From NCBI GenBank assembly GCA_027257055.1, contig JAPVLO010000206.1, forward strand, positions 124,001 to 188,000: a stretch of DNA of 64,000 bases. Direction: 5' to 3'. The notes under the pieces were generated by a model, which saw only the letters and a list, made by a program, of their open reading frames with translations, had not been told where the DNA came from and did no database searches. Each line of letters opens with the position of its first letter. The first letter of the stretch is position 1. A program made the translations under genes and the position numbers. This DNA comes from Cephalopachus bancanus. Its lineage: Eukaryota; Chordata; Mammalia; Primates; Tarsiidae. Positions 10,326 through 21,841 of this stretch are shown here, one piece after another.

Positions 10326-12670
10326 AATTCTAACTGACTCCCCACTTCTTTCTCTTCATCTTCTTTTTTCTCCCTTTAGTTTTTGTGGATGCAAGTCCAC
10401 ATGAGTCTGCAGAGTACAATATGTGGCTTCCAGAACTCTCCATAATACAACACCTATGCTCTCAGTTATTTATCTTTCAACCACTCTCCCTTTCTGGCCA
10501 CCATTAGCTGTCATCCCTACCCCCAACCCCACCCCCTACCTTTCTGTGAATCAAGAAGTCTTTTGAAGGAATGTGAATGCTGGGAAGTTGCCACTCAAAG
10601 CTTTCTTTGTGAGACCCTGCCAATGTGGGGAAAAACTCTAGTCTTTTGTTCAAAGCAAAGGTAGTTTTGAGTCTTCCAATTACATCTCAGCCACAGCAGT
10701 GCTGCTCAGGGGCTGTAGCTTGCATAATTGAGTTTTTTTTTTTTTTAAGATGGTAGTAATAAAGGGAAAACTAACTCATTACATGATTTTTTTTTCAGAC
10801 AATATCTGCTTCAGTAGGACTTTTCATGGTAGGCAAGAGGAAGTCTAATTAATGATAATGACTGATAGTGGTATTGCTGATGGGTCGTGAACTTGTCTGG
10901 CTCCTCCATTTCTGGTTTGTGGTTCTATCCCAAGTCTATAATGACATATAAAATAAGAGATCACTTCTCCTGGTCCTTCCTCTTCATTATAAATTACACT
11001 TCTCAAGCAAATACATTGAATTTACAGGTTGTAAATGTGTCAGTAAAAATGTGCATCACTCAGTTGATTACTACTAATTCAAGAGCTCACACCTCGTGTT
11101 CAACTTGAGCTTATTTCCTCCAACTGACCCACTTCAAACAAATTCTGCTTGTTTTCATTTTGTCTGTCTTCCATCTCAGTCCCTGTAGACTGTTGAAATT
11201 CATTGTTTATTGCCAGATAAAAGCTTCAGAAAGTGTTATACACCAAGGAATAATGAAGCAATGAATTCTTCCAGTCTTGACAAGACAGTGCTAAGAATAC
11301 AGAGCATAGTCATAATGCAGGAACAATAATGGGAATTTATTAAAGATCTCTATAGGTTATAAGACACTTTTCACATCCAGTATTGCATCTCAATGGCACC
11401 TGTGGGATGCAAAGAGAAAATTCAAGGCTCCAGGCAATGAAGGAAGAGTTGTTCTTCTCCGATGGAAATCTTTTACTAGGACATCTAGTGTAAGCACCTG
11501 GGGCCGCATTCTTATTTGCATTGTGAACTCAAAGAGAAATGCTCACTGAGAAAATTTACAGAGGAACTAGATGGGGGATTTGGCTGTTGTTCTGATAACT
11601 GGTTTAAACTCCATAATTGCAGGGACTGTGTCTGTTTTGTTCCACATCTTATTCCTAGAGCCTAGCAGAGTGCTTAGTATTTAATGTTCCTAGTAAATAT
11701 ATGTTGATCTTCTGTATTGTGAAAAATAAATACAACATGGAGATTGATGGTAAACCTCCTGTATAGATGGGAAGTAGGAAGAAGAAAATATGAAACGTGA
11801 AGAAAAGTGACAACAGATGAGCTTACATTATTTTCTTTTAAAATATTTCTTCTTCAATTATATTATCCTTCCTAGGCTGTCTTTAAGGCACCTTCTTAAG
11901 TGATTGCTATTATTTCCCTCATTCATAGTTGGAAAAGGAAGAACACAAAGCTTGGGTTCCCTTGAGTGATATAGTGAATCTATTTGATCCTTTCTCTGTT
12001 TAAAATATGCTTGCTGCTCTTTTAATTTTAAATAGGCTCACATCTGTCTAATGTTGTTGGAAAGTGCTGTTAGACAGGGACAGAAACTGTGCTACTGAAA
12101 AATACACTAGTCTAGTCTAATGTAACATAGGGTTACTTCTGGAGAGAGATTTAAGAAGAGCTAGAAATCCCTCACATAAAGGAAGCAACTAAACTTACAG
12201 GAATGATAAGTTCCCAATTTGTACAAACAAGTTTAAATTATCTTTTGACCTTCCATGATACTGGAGACCTTAGTTCTGTCAGAAGAATCTTCCTGGTGCT
12301 TGGGGATGGAAGTGTATCCCTCTTTGAATTTCCTTCTCCACTACTATTTGGTAGACATCATCACGGGAATATGTTTTAAACTCTCAAGACAAGGAGATGA
12401 AGCACTTACTCGGTGCCAGCTCTTCAGAATGTAAGGAACTGAATATCATTTTCCTCTTTGTGCAGCTCAAATTTGGCTATGAAACTAACAATCTGAGTAG
12501 GAACAGTATATTGCACCAAAAAGGACTGAGTTTTGGTTTTCCTCAGAGGTTCAGGACTTCTGTCTGTGCTTAGGCTTCTTATACCTGCCACTTTCTACTT
12601 CTATTGCTTCAATTTCCTTCTCTTTTCTAATTCCCAGGCTGGCTACAAGGTTACAAGGTTATGTTGACAC
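10326..12670. other. Intergenic sequence; one L2 fragment
   Basis: Mostly unique AT-rich DNA. An L2 3'-end fragment in sense ('gggactgtgtctgttttgtt', 'cctagcagagtgcttagtat') occupies about 11,615-11,710. No coding sequence supported. Confidence 0.6.
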
Positions 12671-12723
<53 letters not shown>

Positions 12724-12740
12724 CACGCGCGCGCGCGCCC
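12671..12740. repeat. (CA)n(GC)n microsatellite
   Basis: About 50 bp of perfect CA dinucleotide is followed after AAAACAC by seven GC units and then CCCACA. The tract is almost entirely alternating purine/pyrimidine, so it is a Z-DNA candidate and likely length-polymorphic. Confidence 0.97.
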
Positions 12741-12918
12741 ACAACTTCATGGCTAGTGTTTTACAATATTACCTTTTTTGTCTGCATGGACTAATAGAAC
12801 CACCCTACTGTTTTTGAATCTGAATCACCGACTGCTAGTTAGCAGTGTGATGTCAGTTACAACACTAATCTCTTTGTGTCCATTTTTTGGGTTACATTTG
12901 CCACTTGAGGATATTCTT

Positions 12919-13216
12919 TTCTTTCTTTTTTTTTTTTTTTTGAGTTGGAGTCTCACTCTGTCACTCAGACTGGAGTATAGTGGCCGCTCCTGGCCACTGC
13001 AGCCTCGACCTGCTGGGCCAGTGATCCTTCCACCTCAGCCTTCCAAGTAGCTGGACCTATAGGCGCACGCTACCACACGGGCTAATTTTTGATTTATTGT
13101 AGAGATGAGGTCTTGCCAAGTTGGCCAGGGAGGTCTTGAACCCGTGGGCTCAGGCAGTCCACTCACCTCAGCCTCCCAAACCACTGGGATTACAGGCTGA
13201 GCCACCTAGCCCAGCC
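12919..13216 (-). mobile_element. Alu, lineage-specific type
   Basis: Full antisense dimer flanked by identical GAGGATATTCTT copies (12,907-12,918 and 13,217-13,228). It contains the complement of the foldback, AGTGGCCGCTCCTGGCCACT, near 12,978, and the TTGATTTATTGTAGAGATGA linker. Confidence 0.95.
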
Positions 13217-13449
13217 GAGGATATTCTTATTTTTGCTACAACATAGCTCTAGAAAGAGAAATACAGACAGATGTAAAAAGGATGAAGCAAGTCATGTTTC
13301 TACTCCCAAAGGAAATTCACATACATTTAGAGTTGTTCCCATATTTTATTGAATCTATGTCCCTGTTGATTGTTAGCTGCAGCAGTACTTTATATGGCTA
13401 TGAAGAAAGGGAAACATTTTTGTTTGTTTTTAAAAATGGAATCTAAAGA

Positions 13450-13450
<1 letters not shown>

Positions 13451-13493
<43 letters not shown>

Positions 13494-13508
13494 GTCTGTC
13501 TGTCTATC
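13451..13508. repeat. (CTAT)n/(CTGT)n microsatellite
   Basis: Perfect tetranucleotide TATC units run from 13,451 and switch to TGTC units for the last three. It abuts an Alu monomer on its right side. Confidence 0.97.
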
Positions 13509-13509
13509 C

Positions 13510-13628
13510 TTTTTAGAGATAGGAGCTCCCTATGTTGCCCAGGCTGTGCTTGAACTCCTAGACTCAAGGAGTCCTCCCACCTCAGCCTTCCGAGTAGCTG
13601 GGACTATGGGCACACACCACACCAAATC
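13510..13628 (-). mobile_element. Alu-type monomer (FLAM-like)
   Basis: Single antisense Alu arm: 'ttgcccaggctgtgcttgaa', 'cctcagccttccgagtagct', ending in CACACCACACCAAATCAC. There is no second arm. Confidence 0.8.
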
Positions 13629-13714
13629 ACAATGCTTCTTTTCAGAACAATTTTAATATACATTCTTATTTCAGAGATGTTATCTTATGAAAAAAGCAAC
13701 AAAACATACATGTG

Positions 13715-14009
13715 GCTGGGCTTGGTGGCTCAGCCTGTAATCCCAGCACTTTGGGAGGCCAAGGCGAATGGTTTGACTGAGCCCACAGGTTCGAGATCAG
13801 CCCGGGCAACTTGGCAAGACCTCGTCTCTACAATAAATCAAAAATTAGCCAGGCAGGGTACAGCGTGCCTGTAGTTCAGGCTACTTGGGAGGCTGAGGCG
13901 GAAGGATCGCCAGAACCCAGCAGGTTGATGTTGGGGTGGTGGTGAGCATGCCACTGCGCTCCAGCCTGGGTGACGGAGTACTGTGACTCAAAAAAATAAA
14001 TAAACAAGA
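13715..14009 (+). mobile_element. Alu, lineage-specific type
   Basis: Full sense dimer starting GGCTTGGTGGCTCAGCCTG-like, with the linker ACAATAAATCAAAAATTAGC and a short AAAAATAAATAAAC tail. ATACATGTG repeats at 13,706-13,714 and 14,010-14,018 as target duplication. The 80-residue open frame in this area is Alu-derived. Confidence 0.92.
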
Positions 14010-14018
14010 ATACATGTG

Positions 14019-14804
14019 CATTTCATCTATTGTTAGATCCCATGGTATGGGCATGACCAATTCAAGTTACATCTCAAATTTTACAAACTAGGCATTGTCA
14101 ATAATAACAACTATTATTTAGGAAGCATTCCATTTTTTAAAAGTTATTATCCTGTGAATTCTGAAAGAACTGAAAGCTCAAACTTTGTGGCAGCTGTTTT
14201 CATGAGTGGTAGATGGACATGGTCTGATGCTCAGCATTTTACTTACATTACAGTTTCATTCTGCTTCCATGAGTCCACTTATTTGTTTTAAATCCAACAT
14301 TCTTTCTATGAGAATTTCTTTTAAAATAATAGCCACTCTTTGGTGCCGCCCACAAATAACCATCCTGCACGCTTGCTGCTGACTCGGCACTGGCAGTTAA
14401 ACATAGCCTGTTTCCCAGAGCTGTCCCAGCTCCTGTCCAGCTCAAGGGATGCTAAGGCAGCATGGATCAGGATGTTGCACTCTTAACTGGCCTTAGATGT
14501 AAAAGCTGTCGGTCTGCATTTAAAGGTACGATGAGGTTTACATTTTCCAAGGGAAAAATAGAAAAGTGTTGCCTGCTTCCTTTTTTCATTTTATAATAGG
14601 AAACTTTGCTCAGTGAAGAATATATAAATTCAAGGCCATGAAAAATGAGTTAAGAGACACAGTGACCACTTTCAGAAGGAACTGTGATACAATTTTGACG
14701 GTTTGCTTACTTGTTAATCAACCTGACTTTTTTTCTGGGGCAAGTCAGGACAGAGGGGCAGGGATGGAGAACATTCCACATTCCTTTGTCAATCTGTGTA
14801 ACAC
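14019..14804. other. Intergenic sequence without recognised gene
   Basis: Unique AT-rich sequence. Small frames at 14,248-14,445 (minus) and 14,638-14,862 (plus) have no recognisable protein similarity. Confidence 0.6.
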
Positions 14805-14940
14805 TAGCTATTCTTTACTGAGTGCTTACTATGTGCCAAGTGCTCTTCTAAGCAATTCATAAGCTCAGGTCACTTGTTTCTCATAACGTACAATAGGTAG
14901 GTAAAATTACTAGGGCCATCTCACTAATAAGGAAACCAAA
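14805..14940 (-). mobile_element. MIR
   Basis: Antisense MIR: 'tactgagtgcttactatgtg', 'ctcttctaagcaattcataa' and 'ctcactaataaggaaaccaa' in the expected order. Confidence 0.85.
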
Positions 14941-15660
14941 TGTTATGTGCTGAGTTGTGCTCACCCCCCTAAAACTCATGTGTCAAAATCCTAACCCCTA
15001 ATACCTCAGAATGTGACTATATTTGGGAACAGGGCCTCTACAAAGGAAATCAAGTTAAAATGAGGTTGTTAGGGTGGGCCAATAAACTGATATCCTTATA
15101 AGGAGAAGAAATTTGGACATAGGCATGAAAGGAGAATGCTACAGGGACATTTTTTGAAAAATAATTTTTATTTTTATTATTTTTTTGAGTTGGTGTCCTA
15201 CTCTGTTGCCCAAGCTGTGTGGCTCAAACTGTATGCCCCAGTGGCTCCCTGTGGCCTTGACCTTCTGGGCTCAGACAATCCTTCCACTTCAACTTCCTGA
15301 GTAGCCAAGTTCAACGCACCTGGCTAATATTTGATTTTTTTGTAGATGAGGTCTTGTTGTGTTGCCCAGGCTGACCTCAAACTACTGGGCTCAAGCAATT
15401 CTCCCACCTTGGCCTCCCAAATTGTTGAAATTACAGATGTGAGCCACGGCTCCCAGCCTGGGAACATTAAGGCTCCCATCTATGAACTGAGGAGAGAGGC
15501 CTGGGACAGATCCTTCCCTCACAGCCCTCAGAAGACACCAAACCTGCCAGCACCTTGATCTTGGACTTCTGGCCTCCAGAACTGTAAAAGAATACATTTC
15601 TGTTGTTTAAGTTGCCAAGTTTGTTGTACTTTGTTATAGCAGCCAAGGAAACTAATCCAC
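14941..15660 (+). mobile_element. MLT1-type MaLR LTR, interrupted by Alu
   Basis: Starts TGTTATGTGCTGAGTTGTG, includes 'aactcatgtgtcaaaatcct', and after the Alu resumes with 'accttgatcttggacttctg', 'gaactgtaaaagaatacatt' and the 'tgttatagcagccaaggaaa' end. This is a typical MLT1 LTR split by a later insertion. Confidence 0.88.
15152..15458 (-). mobile_element. Diverged Alu inside MLT1
   Basis: An antisense dimer of older, more diverged type than the lineage-specific copies. GGGACATT and GGGAACATT at its borders are probably the decayed target duplication. Confidence 0.85.
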
Positions 15661-16040
15661 TGAGGTGATGTATCACCCTGAGAGTCAGGTATGCAGCTCA
15701 CACAAAAAACTTGGTGTCTCATTCTGCAGCCTGAGCTCCACTGGACACCACTCTCGACAATTCCTACTGAGTCAGAATGCTATGTCTTTCCAGGTTTCAT
15801 GCTCCATTCAAATGGATGAGTTCATCAACATGGGGTTTGTAGTTCCCATATAATTTCAATATTGCACAGTGGCTGCTTGTCTGCTATCTTATATATTGTT
15901 GGTGAAATATTGGGTATATTATTATTCCCCAAGGAGAAGCCAGGGCCAAATAGACCCTGACCATTTGTCCTACAGGGTCTGATGATTAGGGTCATTATGA
16001 CCTACAACTGGGGTGTACATTCTGAGGACATTTCAAAGCT
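15661..16040. other. Intergenic sequence without recognised gene
   Basis: Unique sequence; nothing recognised on either strand. Confidence 0.6.
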
Positions 16041-16545
16041 TCTTAAATTATAGCCCTGATCATGCTGTTCAATGTTCAAAAACTTGAATGACTATCCACT
16101 TCCTTTACATGCAGAATAACGTTGTTAATCCTTTTCTCTAGCATTTGAGACTTTACACAGCATTGCCTCAGTCATTACGAGAATATCTATGCCTTTTCTC
16201 CTCACATACACACGTGTGTACACATACACACGTGTGTATGTGGGGAGAGCGAACAGAACTGTCATGGGCTCAGACCAGACAGAACTAGCCTGGGCTCACA
16301 GTCATGCTGGTGCAACCCTTTCAGTCTAGGATTTACCATGTATTATTTCACACCTGGGTTCTTGCTCTAGACGTTTCCTTGACCTTAAGCTTCCTTCTTT
16401 TCTCATATTCATCTATTGCTTTCTAGCACTTGCACAGTCAAGTTCAAACTTCACATTTTCTGGACATTTCTCCCATCTCTTCATTGAGTTATTTCCCCTC
16501 TAACTCATAGTCTCTGGACCTGTTTCCCAGCCAGCCTCCCAATGA
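16041..16545 (+). mobile_element. LINE-2 relic
   Basis: Weak but ordered L2 similarity in sense: 'tagccctgatcatgctgttc', 'actatccacttcctttacat' and 'agcattgcctcagtcattac'. At 16,205-16,240 it contains a palindromic CACGTGTGTACACATACACACGTG-type stretch with two CACGTG hexamers. Confidence 0.5.
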
Positions 16546-16576
16546 AGATAAATATGACTCTGTTATCCCATGAGCT

Positions 16577-16668
16577 CTTAGGGTCAGGCATGGTGGCTCA
16601 TTCCTGTAACCTCAGCACTTTGAGAGGCTGAGACAGGAGAATCCCTTGAGACCAGGAGTTTGAGACCA
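16577..16668 (+). mobile_element. Alu fragment (5' end only)
   Basis: Only the first ~90 nt of a sense Alu remains: 'ggcatggtggctcattcctg' to 'gaccaggagtttgagaccat'. The break falls just after the box-B region. Confidence 0.8.
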
Positions 16669-17399
16669 TGAGCTCTGAGAAGGCAGGCCTTTGTCTTTCC
16701 AATTTTTTTGTCCTCCTCAACATTTAGCATGGTCTTCTTTATACAGCAGATACTTAACCAACTTTTGTTGGACTTAGTGGAGTCCCCAGTGAAGGCTTCC
16801 AAGAGGCCCCAGAAAATTCACCAGCCTTCAGAAACAACAACGAAGACTGAAGTGCCTCGCCCTCAGCTTTCATTTTAAGCAGCAACAGCTCATAAAGGCA
16901 GAACAACTGTTTCTCATGTTTTTCCTGGAAGACAAAGCGTGGGCATATGATCACCAAGTGTGCTCTGTGGTTTCATCTCATTGTCTACCAGCTTGTAAGG
17001 TTTTATTTTGTTCCTAGACTTAACTACTTTGAACTCCAGGAGTGATGTTACAGCATACTCTGGCAATAACTCCTTCAGCATAGGTCAGATAACAAAGTGA
17101 CAGTTTAGATAGCATGGTGGCCCCAAACAGAAGAGACATTTGTTATCAAATTTGAAGATTCATATGGTAAAAGTTTATTTCATTTCTCTAGATTGCTTTC
17201 TTCTTAGGAAATGTGAAAGCAGCACAAAGGAAATTTGCTTCTCTGCTTACAGGCCTCACTGTCCAACTTAAAACTACTCTCTTAATCCCTGTGACTTGAT
17301 CTTGATAATAACTTCATTAGCAGCATGATCCAAAACTTAGGTCCATTTCCCACAGGATAAGATAATTTTGAACTTCATGGAAATTATTCAGTCCTAAAT
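16669..17399. other. Intergenic sequence without recognised gene
   Basis: Unique sequence. Short minus-strand frames near 16,584-16,957 overlap the Alu fragment and show no domain. Confidence 0.6.
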
Positions 17400-17553
17400 G
17401 GCAGCAGGGTGTAATTGTTAAGTGCACAAAATCTGGAGCACCATTTGCCTGGGGACAAATCCTGGCTACAGCTCTTACTAGATTTTAGGGATTCTACGCA
17501 TGACTTAACTTTCTGGGTCTCAGTTTCATTATCTGTAAAATGGGGGCAGAAAA
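17400..17553 (+). mobile_element. MIR
   Basis: Sense MIR: 'gtgtaattgttaagtgcaca', 'gacaaatcctggctacagct', 'ctgggtctcagtttcattat' and 'ctgtaaaatgggggcagaaa', nearly the whole SINE. Confidence 0.88.
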
Positions 17554-17554
17554 C

Positions 17555-17813
17555 TTTTTTTTTTTTTAAGATAGTGTCTTGCTTTGTTTCCCAGGCTTGA
17601 ATGCAGTGGCATGATCATGGCTCACTGCAGTCTTGACCTCCTGAGCTCAAGCAATCTTTTCGCCTCAACCTATAGGTATACACCATCATGCCTGGCTAAT
17701 TTTTATGTATTTTTGTAGAGATGGCATCTTGCTGTGTTGCTCAAGCTGATCTCAAACTCCTGAACTCAAGCACTTCTTCCACTTCGGCCTCCCAAAATGC
17801 TGGGATTAGACGC
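17555..17813 (-). mobile_element. AluJ-like element
   Basis: Antisense dimer with a standard 'gtatttttgtagagatggca' linker instead of the ACAATAAAT type, and many substitutions, so an older Alu shared across primates. It sits directly against the MIR 3' end. Confidence 0.9.
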
Positions 17814-19094
17814 ATCAGAGAACTATTTTGATAAATTAATAAGTCACTGCAAAAAGTAAATTAACTAGTATCTGGGCATAGTAATTGTTGGAGTTAATGC
17901 TAGCTGCTACTATTTCAAAGTGTTCCCTTCACAGAAGAAAGGAAATAGCAGATAATTTTTTTGACTTGTTGGTGGACTCTGTTGCAAATGCCTTTCCTTC
18001 TGCTTTCCTTCTTTTCTTTTTCAGAACATGTTGGAAGTTATAAGCCAACATGCAAGTGATGTATATATATTTAGTTTCACATATAACCTCATTGTTACTT
18101 TATGGCATCCTTCCAATATATCTTACAAGTTATCAATCTTGCCAGGACAGAGTGTGTTTTCTGACCACTTCCCCTTTGCAATTAAGGACTGTGACCACTC
18201 GCTTACGCACAGACTGAGACCAGCAGCCTTAACCCCAAAGGAGGTCAGAAACTCCCAGCTCTCCCTGCCAAGGGGGCTAGCTGAGAACCCGATACTATGT
18301 GTTTTAAGGCTGTGGCTAAGGCTGTGACCATAGGAACTGGGAACACCCACCAACACCCTGCTTCCCCCAGCCCCACTTCCTTCGTTTCAATGCCATTAAG
18401 CATGGTTGCAGTGCATTTGTGAATGTTTTCAGTAGAGTTAGGTTTCTGGTGTTTACTGTTGAATTGCTAAAGATTTGGAGAGAAGACAAACAAACAGACA
18501 AACAGACAAGCAAAGAAACCGACAGCAAACACCCCTGGACAGATTAGCACTATGGGCAGACATGCTCAGGACAACCTAGGGTCCTGGCAAGAGTTCTGTG
18601 AAGCTCTGGGCTCTCATCAGAGCCCCAGAATTTGGTCAGTTGTTCTGTAAATAAAACCTACCCTGGACACTCAGCAAGGAGGCTTTCTTTGCATAGGAAA
18701 CCTGCCAGTCTGGCCTCCAGGGTAGTAGGTCACAGTGAGGGTGGTGGTGAGTTTTCCTGTTTACCATCTACCTTCATGGAGGCATAGAACTGGGGTACCA
18801 AGGGGGAGGGATGCTGAAAGAGATTGGGGAGGGCTGTCTCCTTTCCTGTTTTAAATCCAGTGTTTTGCCTCTTTGTGCTCTGAATCAATTCTCTCAGTAG
18901 CATGTGAAGTGTGGGGAAGTAAGACAAACTCACAAAGACTTCCCTTTTGAAGGTGTGAGAGGGCTTGGGATTGTGACTGGGCTGATTTTTAGAAAGGTCA
19001 GATTGCATTGTGTCATCCACAGGCTTTCCCAGCTGGACAGGAAGGCTTCCCCATCTGACTTCATCATGGTACCTCTTGAACATACTCAGTCACC
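17814..19094. other. Intergenic sequence without recognised gene
   Basis: Unique DNA. Frames on both strands at 18,028-18,528 and 18,730-19,305 (the longest 133 codons) overlap each other antisense and resemble nothing known. A small imperfect ACAAACAGAC-type repeat is at 18,484-18,512. Confidence 0.6.
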
Positions 19095-19220
19095 CACAGA
19101 AACTAAACTCCACGTGGGTGGAGGCTGTGCCTGTGCTGTTGGCCACTGTATGCCCAGCATCCACCACAGTGCCTGGCACTGTCAGGCTTTTAGTGACTAC
19201 TTGTCAAATACATACATAAA
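19095..19220 (+). mobile_element. LINE-2 3' end fragment
   Basis: 'gtatgcccagcatccaccac' and 'agtgcctggcactgtcaggc' match the terminal L2 region in sense. Confidence 0.65.
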
Positions 19221-19639
19221 TGTCTACAAATGGAAGAAATATATCAATTGGGATGGTCTTGGTTTAATATTCATTAAGTCTCATTGTCTTTATGTGTACA
19301 TTTGAGGTTTCCAGAACAATCAGGCTAGTTTGGGGTTTTGTCAATATGGTCATTGCATCAGTTTTTGCTGTTCTGCTGTGGAAGCTGGGAGAGCAGCCCT
19401 TTAAAATCTGGGAAGAGCATGCATTTGAAAGCAGTGTGTGTAGAATGAATGTGATCATGTGATCTCCTGGGAAAATGGACTCCAAAGGTTCCTTCATCCC
19501 GATGAGTCTTGAAGTACCATCCGAGGGTGCTTGTATTTCCTTGAGATTCTGGAATCTCTTCTCTCCTCGGAGAGATGCTTAAAGTTTAAAGAAACTGAAG
19601 TTACTGGATCTGGTGAGGAGGAAGTTGATTGGCACACTT

Positions 19640-20400
19640 TAAGATTATAAAAGGTTATACTCTTTTGAAGATAGCATTGGCTGCAGGAGTATAAATTATA
19701 ACTTCACACAGGAATCAAGAGCCTTAAAATTTTACCTTTTCATTTAGTAATTCTTCTAGGAATATAGCCTAAAGATAAAACATGGAAATCAGTCAAAGAT
19801 CCATAGCCAGTAAAATTCATTGCATCATTACACAGGGGAGCCAAAAGTTGGGGTGTAACTATTAAAGTGGAAAGTAGAACATTTTGTTGTGGCTCTTTTG
19901 ATACTGTGATATTTTCTGTCCCTTAAGAACAAACCGCTGCATTTCTAAATTGAAAAAAAAAAGTGATGTGTTTAATACTTGCCTCATCTCTGGACCCTTA
20001 ATTCTTTGACCCTCATTCCAGAAGCATTAGTGATTGGATGGGTTTTAGAGATAGGATGATGCTATCTGACATTCAAATAATTTGTAATTAAAAGGTTAGT
20101 GATTTATTCTTAGTGTCACCAAATAGCTGTGTATATTAAAATAAACCTCACAACCCTCCCAAAATAGAGTCAAACCTTTACTTATAAAGGTTTTTTAATA
20201 AAAGGTATTTATTGATGATGCTGAGATTATTTATAACAACATCAAGTAAAAAAGCAAGACACAAATGTACATGCACTTATAAAATATGTAGATATTTATA
20301 TGCTAAATTTTAACTTAGATTTTATTCAATGAGTGATTATTAATGATTATTACATTCTTAATGTTTTAAATATATACATACATATTTAATATTTATTATT
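19640..20400 (+). mobile_element. Old LINE-1 3' relic
   Basis: Ordered decayed L1 ORF2 3'-end and 3'-UTR phrases: 'taattcttctaggaatatag', 'ttcattgcatcattacacag', 'agccaaaagttggggtgtaa', and farther right 'aaaaaagcaagacacaaatg'. Similarity is too decayed to read protein. Confidence 0.5.
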
Positions 20401-20424
20401 ATTTTTGTTATTATTATTATTATT

Positions 20425-20704
20425 TGAGTCAGGATCTCAATCTGTTACCCAGGCTGGAGTGCAATGGCATGATCACAACACACTGCAGCTGTGACCTCCT
20501 GGGCTTAGGTGATCCTTCTGCCTCAACCTCCCAAATAGCTGGGGCTGCAGTCACATGGCCCATGTCTGGTTAATTTTTATTTTTTTTGTAGAGATGAGTC
20601 CTCGATGTTGCCCAGGCTGATCTCAAACTCCTGGACTTAAGCAATTATCCCACCTCAGCCTCCCAAAGTGCTGAGATTACAGGCATCAGCCACCACGCCT
20701 GGCC
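20425..20704 (-). mobile_element. AluJ-like element
   Basis: Antisense dimer preceded by an (ATT)n tract at 20,397-20,424. It has an older-type linker ('ttttttttgtagagatgagt') and about 15-20% apparent divergence. Confidence 0.9.
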
Positions 20705-21274
20705 TCCATTTTGTATTGAACTAAAATGTTACATTAAATTAAGTTTATATTAGACATAACTTCATATTAAATTAAAATTACTTTCAAAATATTTAAAATC
20801 ACACTGTCATAGAGTTGGGTTAACTATAAAGAACTAATTGATAGAACATGTTTTTAAAAATACTGTACCTTCAGCTCCTCAGGTGAAATTTGTGGTTACG
20901 TCCTCCCTCAGAGTTACGGGGAAAGGAAGTAAAATTTTTTCCTGAAAAGTTAATGAATCTTTGATATGGTCAACTCTGAACCACTGAATACCTCTTGTGT
21001 TCTAAAGATCTGTTAAATTATGGTAAGGACAATTTAGTGCTGTAGCCAGAAACGGTAAGTATAGTGGTTGACCAGGTTATTTTTCTAACAAGTACTTTGG
21101 CAGTGAGGTAGCTAAAATATCTGTCTACAGGATATTTGTAATAATGGCCTCTCATAGTAAGTTCCCTATTTTCACCACCTTTCCCTGTTCAAGTTTCCTT
21201 TCAGTATAACTCGCATTATAGATGGTGCAACCCAAGGACTGCAGTCGATCTATTTATTATATCACCTCCTATAT
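20705..21274. other. Intergenic sequence without recognised gene
   Basis: AT-rich unique DNA up to the mariner element. Nothing recognised. Confidence 0.6.
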
Positions 21275-21841
21275 GAGGGAGAACCTCTCCAAACCTGGAA
21301 TTTATTTATAAACAAATTGCATATTATTCTTACATGTTTAAACTTAGGTCACTTCAAAGTATTCTTCGTTTGATGCAATACACCCACTGAGCAGGTTTTT
21401 CCACTGCTCAAAACAGTTTTTGAACTCATCAGTTTTAATGCTTTTTAGGGCTTCCACTCATTTTTGTTTCACCTCTTCCACTTTGGCAAAATGTCTTCCT
21501 TTAAGGATTTTGTTTGTTAAATCCAGGGGAATGAAAAAAAGTTTTTTGGGGTAAGATAGGTGAATGGGGGGGGCATGGGGATCATGCCATTTTTGGTCCC
21601 AAACTGCTGACCACTCAGCGTGGTATGGGCAGGTCAATCACCCATCTTGAAATGGACAAACACACTGAAGAATCTCCAAAAAAAAAATTCACTGAAGCTG
21701 AATGCAGCCTCTTACAACAATGCCAGTTGGTACACTGATGCTGATGGGTTCCTAGAACACTTATCTAGCAGGGGAAGCCTGTACTACAAGGGACCTGCCC
21801 TCCAAAAAATAATTCCATTTTTTTTCTGGGTCTGCCCTCTT
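21275..21841 (-). mobile_element. Internally deleted mariner element, copy 2
   Basis: Same structure as the copy at 5,650: GAGGGAGAACC left end, AT-rich stretch with 'cttacatgtttaaactta', and on the minus strand the SNEEYFEV-type transposase C-terminus. Minus-strand residues before it (TEECLPLK-like region) are disrupted by stops. The junction of the internal deletion falls at the same place as in copy 1, between the TCATTTCA/GATGGGTGAT region and the CACTGCACTGAGTG-like region. Confidence 0.82.

Noticed and set aside
13451..13508. CRISPR-like regular repeats
   Set aside because: Simple tetranucleotide repeats without spacers in a mammalian genome; no CRISPR array occurs here.
18730..19305. 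Overlapping 117- and 133-codon frames on opposite strands
   Set aside because: No domain, splice context or promoter; they overlap antisense and look like chance ORFs, partly across an L2 fragment.
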